64,000 nucleotides of DNA, from NCBI GenBank assembly GCA_905221605.1, contig CAJNDS010002447.1, forward strand, positions 345,442 to 409,441, in the 5' to 3' direction. This document shows, piece after piece, positions 25,901-36,200 of this stretch. The DNA is from Symbiodinium natans (lineage: Eukaryota > Sar > Dinophyceae > Suessiales > Symbiodiniaceae). The number at the start of each line of letters is the position of its first letter. The stretch's first letter is position 1. Made by a program: the position numbers and the translations under genes. The notes below the pieces were generated by a model. That model saw only the letters and a list, made by a program, of their open reading frames with translations. It did not search any database and had not been told where the DNA came from.

Positions 25901-28900
25901 GTGAGATGCGGCTGGCCATGGTGTGGTCCATGCAAAACGTCCTCAGCAGTTGGCAGCGGACCATCGGCTGCACGAGATCCGTCAGCAAGAGGCTGCCTTC
26001 TTGTTTGCTCTTTTCGTGAGAATCATCTTGAGGGGGGGGTGCGGAATGTGCGGAGGCGTCTGTAGGGTTTTTAGGGTGGTTTGGGTCCGGTTGTTTCGGG
26101 CACCTCCTCCCAGCTTGCTGAGGGCAGTCCCAAGCATGGCCAAGGTCGGCGGGCCGGAGAGGAAGCTTCCCAGGGAGTCGACCAACACACCCAAGTCTGC
26201 TTGCAACAGCTTCTTGGCCACCTCTGTGGGGACCTTGGCTTCTGAGAGAGCATCGCTCCAGGCTGCATTGCTGCATGTCGCATCAATTCGCATCATGTCG
26301 CTGCACTCCGTGAAAAATGCCTGCACGGAGCCATAGGACGCAACGTGCACACTGAGCCCGTCACGCAGGACTCCCGCAACTTTGAGAGCAGGCTCGGGTA
26401 GACCACATCCAGGGGGCTAACCCCGAGCCTCGGCTTTTCACTCTCTTGCTCAAGGGATCACTCATGACCAGTCCATGGCAAGGAAAAGGGGGAGGTTGTC
26501 AGTCAGAGCTTTTCCGAGGCCTGCTGTGGTCAGGCCGCACGTCCTAAAAAATGTCCTACAAGATGTCCTACAGGGTGACAAGTTGCGCTTGCTGCTGTGA
26601 TTGACGTCACCCGTTGACCTGCTGGGAAAGCCTGGCCCCCTGCAACAAGCTGCTGAAGCCTGGGCTGTCCGGATCAAGAAGCTGTCGTCCAAAGTCCTCA
26701 AGGAGCGCGCCCGTGATCTCGCCACTTAGAAGTGAGGTGGCCAGAGACTGCCTGGGGCACGGAGTGGAGGACTTGCGAAGTTGATTTTGAAGAGTTCACA
26801 CACGCTCCCACATGTTCCCCGCCCCCCCCACCCCCACCGTCTGCCTGCCGGCGCTGAAGGTTTGCAGGTCCAAGTTCTGGGCCATCGCATTGGCGACAGG
26901 TCTGGAGACTCCCAGCCGCAACATGAGCGTTCTCAGCATGGACTTCAGCATGGGCAGGAGCTCAAAGCCCAGGGCAGAGGAGAAGCGTTTGAGCATGTCA
27001 AGCGACACTTCTCCCTGCAGCATCTCTGTTGCCAAGGCTTGCAGCGACCTGAGCGTCTCTTCAGAGACGCTTCGTTTCACGGACATGGCAGCACTGGGCT
27101 CGGCGCCAAGGCGAAGCAGAAACGAGTGCAAAGCTGGGGCAATGACGTCCTCAAAGAAATCCGCGACGCCGAGGTTCCTGCAGATTCGGGCGAGGGCGTC
27201 CATGACATCTCCGGCCTCGACGCCCGCCATGGACTTCACCAGGTCAACAACATCGGTAGCCATCTCCCCCAGGAGTGGAATCGTCAAGTGCTGCTTGGGC
27301 AACTCGCTGACGTGCGGCTCCACACCTGCTCGCAGCATGAAGCTGGAAATGGTTGGCGCGATGAGGGCTGAGGCAGAGTCGAGGTTACAGATCCGACCAA
27401 GCTGAGACACAAGATCTAATGAGAAGGATCCACCGACCAAGTCAAGGAGGATTCGCTGCGCGTCGGACAGCTTCCTGCGGATGTTCTGATCTGTTATCGC
27501 TGATCCGCACTGCAGGATTGCATCCTCGGAGATCTTGAACCAGCGCAGCATATAGCCCAAAGCCGGCTTGACTAAGTCCTCCGCCAAGGAGATGCCCATG
27601 GCTGCACAAAGCGACTGAAGTGAGCCAAGCGGGTCGCGATACACGTCAGACACTGAAGGCGGTGAGGTGATGGCACTCGTCATGACTTGAACTAGCCGCA
27701 TCGCGTGTTGCGGGGGGACTCCCGCGCTGACCAGTGCAGAGCTCATGGTGTCGTTCGCCAGGCGCCGCGCAGACTGGCCGGACGCATCCACCTGCTGAAT
27801 CTTTCGGAGCAAAGCAGCTCCCTCCGCCCACGTCTTCAACCCACCCAAAAACCACCCTCCCTCGCCAAGACCCATCAACAGCCTTTTTTCGGAACCCCAG
27901 AACTGAAATCAGCAGTGACAATTTTGTTGAGACATATTTTTCCGTAGGCGATACTGTTACGAAACATTAGTCACCATTCGTCACGGAACCCAGATGAACC
28001 AGCTCTTGTGCTTGAAAAGTAAACAGCCCACGCCTGCTGCGATCCCCATCTGCTGAAGGCACCCAAGGCCCCACGGCGTGGAAATGGCCCTCTGCCATGT
28101 TGGGCGGGCCGGGCGCGCAGCCGGCGCGCGGGCTCCGCGGGCTCTGTGTGTTGCTCGGGGAGGTCGACGTCCAGCTGCTGGGCTGCGACGACGGCGCGGA
28201 GCAGCGCCAGGTCGAGGCGGCCCTGAAGGGCCTCGGCCAGCAGCAGCTCCTGGCCAGCCAGCGCCTCGCGGGCGGCGGGGGACAGGCCGAGGGTCTGCAG
28301 CGCAGCATCCAGGATGCCAGCGGCCGCCTGATCCACGGAGTCCGGCGGCAGGAAGATCAGCAGGACTTCCCGGAGATCTGCAGGTGTGGCTTGCAGCCGT
28401 GCCAGCCTAGATCCCACGGCCTTGGCCGTTTCCAGGTTCTCTGCCGTGACAGCCTTCACCAAACTCTGCGCGTGGGCTTCAGCGAAGGCCTCCGAGGCGC
28501 CCAGCTCCTGCAGGAGGCACTCGACAGATCGGGTCAGGAAGACCTTCTCGTCCAGGCCGAACAGGTGGGCTGCCTCCACAAAGGCCTCGAAGCCCGCCCC
28601 CGAGCCGAAGAGCTTTCCCAGCAGCCCGTCCAGCTCGCGCAAGTCGCCGAGAATGTCCACGGAGGCCTCCACCGACAGGAGCCGCGCGACGCTGGCCTCG
28701 AGCTCCATGGCCAGGGGCCGGCAGATCCTGGATCGAAGTGAAAAACCATAAGCATGATCGGTGGCATTTCGTTAGAGCGTTTGATGCCTAAGAAGCTGTT
28801 GCTTCTCCGCTTCAACGAGCCCCCGGCGGTCCTGGCTTGGAGCGCGAAGCCCCTGAAGAGCTGGGCGAGCAACGTGGTGGCCATGGACTCCTGCGTGGGC

Positions 28901-31900
28901 AGCCGGAACTGTATGGTGTGATAATGGAGCGCACCATCACCACGTTACCGCCACGTTACCGCCAATTGTGTATCAGATGCAGCACAGGCTTGGGCTTATA
29001 GGCTTCGCAGCGTGGGCACATCCAGCGCACCTTCTAGCTATGTATTCTGTATTCATGCTACAGTACGTTACGTGATGTTACATGTTCAATCATGTTCACC
29101 TTCCTCGCAAGATCTCACAGAAGCCACTTCGAGTGACGTCTGGCGGGCTCTCCTCTGCACCCAAAGCGACGAAGAGGGCCCGGGCCCAGTCGAGATCCAG
29201 CTCCCCTTGAAGCCACCTCAAGGAAGGCTCCCAAAGGCACTCACTGTAATATCTGTACTGTGACAGCCACCCCAGCCTCTCGAAGAGGGCCGGAAGGGAC
29301 GCGACGGATGTGGCTGGAGGGTTGCTGGCGCTGGCGTTCCAAGAGGTGTCCACCTCGTAGTCGGCCAAGAAGCCTTGGAGCGCGGGCTGCACGATGCTGT
29401 TCAAGAAAGCCTCCCCGGAGATGTTGAAGAAGCCCACGAAGAAGCGCTCGAGAATCTGCAGGTCCACGTGGCCTGAGAGCAGGAGAAGCCGCTGACATAC
29501 ACACATCAGCCTTACCTTTACCTAGAGGCAGGCCTGGTAGGTACTTGCTTAGACTTAGATTGGTTTCCAGGCGGGAGAGGTTCAGGGAGACTGTCTGGAG
29601 GAGTTCTGAGGTACTTGTATCCGTCTTGGGTCTGAGGCCTTGAAGGATCACTGGGAAAAGCTCGTCGAGGGCCGGGACCAAGTCCGCGAAGGAGGCGTCT
29701 TCCAAACGTTCCAAGACGAAGGTGGGGAGGTGGAACTTCCCGAGCTGGGATGCCACCAGTCCACGGGCCATGGAATCGAAATGCGCGTCCAGGCTCATCT
29801 GCGAGAGAAGGGCCCGGAAGGACCCCAAGCTGGGCCGGGTGGCAAGGGCCAACGCATCCGCCAGGAAGGCCGTCGGGCCCGAACCCGTCGTCCAAGGACC
29901 ATTTGTGAAGTCACTCGGGCTGCTGATGTTTGCAAAGAGGCTGATGAGGCTGCTCCGCACGAGGGCGGCGTGCCCCGGCTCGACCCCGAGCTGCAGCAGA
30001 AGCCTCTCAGTAAAAGGGGCCAGAAGGTGATCGCTGAAGGCGGACGCGGGCGCATAGGGAGTTCCCACCATGATGGCCTCCCAAGTCTGCCAGAGAAGCG
30101 AGCTGCTGAGCCCCACGGGGCTGCTGTGGCTGCCGCGGCTGACGCTCTGTTGCAGGGCCAGCAAGGGCGCGCTGAGCTTCGGGATGTGCTCAGCCCGCAG
30201 CGCCACGGCGCTCACGGCCGAGCTGCTGGCGCCCAAGCCCCGCAGGACGCAGCGGGCCAGCGGGGTCAGGTAGACCTCGGCGAAGTCACCCAAGCTGCTG
30301 GCCAAGCCCAGCTGCTGCAGCAGCTGTCCCATCTTCCCAACGTCCATGTTGCCTTGGATGAGGGCGTCTGTGCTGCTGAACACCAGCTCCAGATTGGCCA
30401 CGGTGATCGCCGAACTGATGCGAGAGGCGGCGACCTCAGTTCCGTGAGCCACTGCTACAAAAGAACAACACTTCACCACGGGGCTTCAAGCATGCATGCT
30501 GCATGCTGCGTGCTGCCTAAAAACGACAGGGAGTCTGAGAGTCTGAGAGCCTGGCCGCGTCCACGCAGTAGCTGCGCATGAGCACGCAGCGCACCATGGG
30601 CTGCACCAGCTCAGCCAGGAAGTCCACGTGCGCGGCCTCGGCGAGCTTCGCGACTGCAGTCTCCAAGCCTTGCAAGTCTGCTGGGGAAGCCACCAGAGTA
30701 CTGAAAGCTTCGAGGAGGATGCTGGCCTCCGCTTGGAACAGCTTCTCCACAACGCCTCGAGGCACACAAGCCAAGCTGAGCTTCTGAGTGAGGACGGGCT
30801 TAAGCATGTCGAGCCATGCATCGGCCCCCAGCACTGCAGCGATGTTCTGAAGAAGACTCACGGACAGGTCGCCGGCCATGAGGCTGCTGAATCCTTCAGA
30901 GAGCCGATCAAGGATGGAGGCGTCCACCGCTGCACACATGCGCTGACTGCTCTTCCAGGACACCCCGAGATCAATGAAGCTTTGACGGCAGAAGGGCTGG
31001 AGCACCTGGACGTACACGTCCGAGATGCCGAAGGCCCCGGCCATCGACAGCAAGCCGTCAACATCCAGGCTTCCAAGGAAGAGCTGCTGCATAGCTGGCA
31101 CCACGGCGTGCGCGGTGTCCTCGGTGACGGCCGCTTGCACCGTCACTGCCGTACTGGCAGGAATGCCAAGCTGCAGCGTCCTGACACGCCAAGGCTCAAG
31201 TGGCTCAAGCACCAGTATTCACCAAAACTTTAAGCCTTTTATCAACCTTACGCCCTTACGCCCTTACGCCCTTACACCCATACCTTTACACCCGTACACC
31301 CTTACACCCTTACACCCTCATACGCCCAAGGCAGTGCCAAACTGGGCCAAGCAGCAACTCCTTCGTCACAGGCCCTAAAACGTCAGCGTAGAAATCAGGA
31401 ATGCCCAGTGCGACGGTCAACCTCGCGGAAGGTGCGATAAGATCTCAGATGTTATGTTACTATACCAAGCACAAATCGGCTCTGGCCCAGCCTCTCGAGC
31501 GCGTCCAGGATGTTGGCAGCATCCAAGCCCGCGATGGCTTTGATGAGGACGGTGAACTCACTGCCGAGCTGGTCAAGGCTGGACAGTGTCAAGGATTTGG
31601 CGGCAAGCCGGGCATTGCGAGATGCCAGGCCCCACTCCAAGAGCGTGTCGCTCAGCATGGGAGCAATCAAGGCCTGAGCTGGGTCGTCAAACCCACACAC
31701 TCCCGTGCTCAAGCGAGACACCGACGCAGCCGAGACATCCCCGCCGGCGATTTGCATAATGGCGCCCGTGATGTCCAGAAGCCGCTCATCGACGGTGTCA
31801 TCTTGGAGGGAACCCATGCACTGGATCTGGATGCCAGCAGGGGCCTTCACAGACTCCAGGAAGTACGCGGCGGCAGGCTGGAGGATGTCCTCCGTCAGGG

Positions 31901-33164
31901 ATAGGCCGAGAAGCTCGCACACGTGCTGAACGATGAGGAATGGGTTCTTTGCCAGGTCGTCCAGAGCCAACTTGCATTCCTCGCCGGCAAGGCAGCCGCC
32001 GATCTTGGCGGCGATGCTCGTGGGGATGCCTGGCACATCAACAAACTCCATCTGCCTCGCCATGCCTCGCCTAGTATGCCTCAATATGCCTGAATATGCC
32101 TCAGAGTGACAGAGAGGGAGAGAAGATTGAAGAGGCGCAACAACCGCAACCATCTTGAAGCCCTGTGCAGGCGAGCAGCCCAGCTTCTCCAAGACCATCT
32201 TCATCAAAGGCTTCGCGAGGTCCTCCATGGGAGCTCCATCCAGGGTGATCTCCACCTTCTCACCTTCGCAGGTGTGCGGAAGAGTGAGCCAGTCCTCCTT
32301 CTTCACAGGAGGTACCGTCTGCGCCGAGAGCGGCGGGCAGGCAAAGTCGGAGTCTTGAAGCAGCCAGAGGTCCTCGGCAGCCTCGACGGTCCGGTTCTGC
32401 GACCGAAGCATGGCACTTGAGCTGCCCGAGTCGCCCGAGTCGCCCAAGTCGCCCGAGTCGCCCAAGTCGCAGGCGGGCACCTCCAAGAGACGCCGCGCGT
32501 GCTCGTGGCGCCGCTCCTCTGCGCGCTCCTCGAAGAGCCGCCGCCGAAGGTGCCGGAGGCCACGGATCTCCACATGCTTCGGCCACTCCCTCACTCGACG
32601 CTTGCTCCCGGTGCCACTGATTTCCAAGGGTCCCTCATCTAGCTCGGCCGTGGTGCCGTGGACTGTGAAGCTGGCCCCTCGAGGCACGCGAAGCAAAAAG
32701 GACGAGCTGGAGGCCGAGTCAGCCAAGGTGACCCAGACCTCGATGCTGCCGACTGCTGCGGTGACTTGATCATCATCTGCAAGGTGATCGCCCAGCTTCT
32801 TTGCAAAAGCCACGTAGCCGAGCTTGAACGCCATGTCACTTTGCGGGCCCACGATGCCTGGAAAGCTTCCTGCCCAGCTGTGTCGACAGCCCAGCTGGCC
32901 CGAGCCAAGCGAAGCTGACTCGTTGACCCCGTCGAAGTGCAGCATTCCATCTGAGATAACTGCCGAACCCGCCGCCCAGCCGGCATCGTACGCCAGATGG
33001 ACCTTTGCTTTGTCCAGATACTCGGCGACCGTGATGCTCACGCCCGCTTTCACCGTGAGGTGCCCCAGCATCGGGAAGTACACCCCAGTGGCCCAGTCGA
33101 CGATCAGCTTCAACGTCAGGGAACTCCAGGTGCCGCTCACGGAGGCTCCTCTCTCTCTCTCTCT

Positions 33165-33210
<46 letters not shown>

Positions 33211-36200
33211 TTCTGTCGCTCTTTACGAGACAAGAAGTGGGACAGACAATGACAGCACTGCGGACAGGACTTCTTACGCACACTATGAGATGTCTCTTGA
33301 TACCGCTGTGTCAGATGAATCATGTTGAATCCATGGCCAAGGCTCCGAGCACACGCTTCCGGCCACCCTGGTAGCACGGGAGCGTGTCGACCAAGAGCCC
33401 GAAAGCCCTTGCAGCCGTCTCCGGGATGGGCGGGAGAAGGTCGCCCTCCACGTGCCCCGTGTTGGCTGTGGACGGGACCAACGCAAAGACCGCGTCGATT
33501 GCCCCGGCATCCTTCAACTGCAGGACAGAATCTTCAGGAATGAAGGCTCCAGTGATGGCAGTCCCGCTGCAGGCAAGGACCAGCCTCTCGACCTGGGAAA
33601 AAGGGGGCGGTGAGGGGGGAGGATCCAGGGTGGTCAGTCAACACCCGCCCCCTCTCCCTGGGATCAACCCCTGAACCTCACCCAACATCACCCCAAAGAT
33701 CACCCAAACCTCACCCCCCAAAAATCTCCTCAACATCTCACGCCCGAACCTCTACAGCATCCCCTTTTTGTTTCTCGGCTCCGAGGCGCGTAGAGGTGCG
33801 GGATCTCGCCCTGAACAAGGTCGGCATGGACGCCCTTGAGCTCCAAGTCGCTGATGGAGAGGTCGGCCACGTTGAAGTTCACCGTCAAGCTTTCCGCGAC
33901 CAAGGCGTTGAGCTGGTTGAGCATGGGGTGCTGGTCACGCGCGTGCTCCAAGACGGAGACCATGAAGATGGAAGGGTCCTCGCGGTCGATCACCACGTGC
34001 ATCGGCGAGTCTGGACTGACGGAGCGAGGAACAACTCTCAGAGGAATCAGAGGGTCATCGTCGCTGAAAGCGAAGGAGACGTCCAGGGCCTGCCACACCA
34101 CCTTCACGGACTTCTCGAGCTGCTTATGCTGCTTGAGCTGCAGCGCCAGCTCACCGGACCAAGCCTTCACGAAGGAATCGGTTGAAGCAAGCCCCTTGTA
34201 CTCCCCCGTCTTGAAGCGGAGCTGCACATCCTCGGTGAGCAAGAGCCACTCCAGCTTCACGGACGTCAGGTCCTCCAGCCAAGGGATGGGGTAGATGTGC
34301 GCCAGTGGGACCTCGGACGCCGGCTCGAAGCGGAGGTTGTGATTGTCCACCCGGTGCAGGGGAACTGCGCCGACGTCCAGGTTCAGGAAAAGCTGGCCGT
34401 TGGACACGGCGGTCTCCCACTTTTCCCACTCCGAGCCGGCAGATAGGCGGGCCTTCATCTGCTCTGCCGCGTAGGTCAGGTGCAGCAGGGGAAGCGCTTC
34501 CACGCCGAAGCGGACGGAGGGCTTTGTCACCAGGAACTCGATGGCGCAGTCTGCGAAGCTCAGCGAAAAGCCGGCCTTGTCCATGGAAAAGTCGCTGTGC
34601 AGCAGCTTGGTGGCCAAGGTGTCTGCAAACAAGCCGGACATCGCCCTGGTCCACTCTGAGCCGGGGGCCTGCAAGGGCACTCCATCCAGAAAGGGCGGGT
34701 AGAATCCCGGTCGCTGGGACCATTGCTTCCACACTGCATAGGCACGGAGCTCAAGAAAGACCCGCAGCTCCAAGCTCACCAGGTCTGCTTGAGAAGTGGC
34801 CAGGCTCAGGTCGCGCCGAAAACCCGCCACGTCAAAGTCTGGTCCTGCGGACGCATAGCTCTCAAGGGCCTCCTGCACTGGCGCGACCTTCTGCATCTGG
34901 CTGAGGCATGTGGCGGCACTGGCATCCGCCACCCAGGAAATGCCAGACACCAAGGAGCAGAGGTCATGACAGCTGCTGGAGCAGCCTGGCTGATGCGGGG
35001 CGTTCAGTTGACATCCGCAAGGTGATTGGCAGTCCATCGGAGCAGAGTCCGTGGTGGCCATCTCGGCAAGGTCCAGCAGCCGTTGCAACGAGAGGCTGGC
35101 ATTCTGGCCAAGCCGCCGCGCACGTCGCGCAGGACTTGGCGCCTCGAAATGCTGGAACGTGTAGATGTTCTCCGGTTTCGCCCGCTTGGCCTTCGGCTCC
35201 TTCGGCACCGTCTCCTCGCACCTCATCCGGCCCTGACGAACTTGGCACGCTCCCTCCGGCGCGCTGGTGGATGTGATGGAGGGCTTGGACAGGGGCCTCA
35301 CGACTTTGGCCTCACGGAGCCGCCTTTCCGCGGACCCGGAAGAGCCAAAAGTACCCTCCAGCAGCACCAGGCTCTGTTTGGAGATGCTCGGGGCCGCCCA
35401 GAGTCCTGAAAACCAGCTGTGTTTCGTCTGAACCAAGGCCACCCTGCAGCCACTGCAGATTCGGCCCTTGAGCTCGAAGTCAGTGCTGGAACGCGCGCCG
35501 CTCTTGTCCAGGCGGCCGTACACGAAGCCCCCTTGCGATGTGACCACGCGCATGTTCAGGGGCACGTTGCTGGCTTCCGGCGTCCTGATGCGAAGCTGTG
35601 CAATCAACCCGAGAGGGAATCCAGGCAAGGTGGAAGCAGTTGGGAAATCCGCATCCACGTCGACTTGTATCTGGCCCAGGTTGGCCTTGCCCTGAATCTC
35701 GACAACGGTCTCTCCGTTGCAGGCACAGGCTTGCAAGAGAAGTCCCGAGAGGTCGGCATGAAAGCATGTGGAGTTGGAACAAGGGGCGTGGTCCGCATGG
35801 CGGGGAAGGGCACCCCACCAGTCATCGCCCAGCCTTGGGTGAAAAGTGCCATCGTCCCCTAAACCGAAGTCTCGCGGGTCCTCCGTCGGGGAAGAGCACC
35901 GGAACCCGAGCAAGTCGCCCACCTCGGCAGAAGCCTCTATGCGCCAGTTGTCAAGAACCTCCGGGGGACCGTATCTCCTCTCCCCGTCAGCTGTGTACAA
36001 GACCTTCGGCATGCCTGTCTCCACATCCAAGCCAATCGATCCCGAATGATGTGAGTCATGTGAGTCCTGTGAGTCCTGTGAGTCGTGCGAGATGTCGTGC
36101 GAGTAGTTCAGCATCGCAAGGAGGAAGCCGGGTGTGACCACGTAGCTGTGCAACCTTTTGGGCCACACGTCCGTCAACTTCGAAACGGTGCAGTGCCGCG

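Noticed and set aside
31247-31322. Telomere-type array in a gene B intron
   Set aside because: The unit is GGGTGTAA or GGGCGTAA, not TTTAGGG. I treat it as an ordinary intronic tandem repeat.
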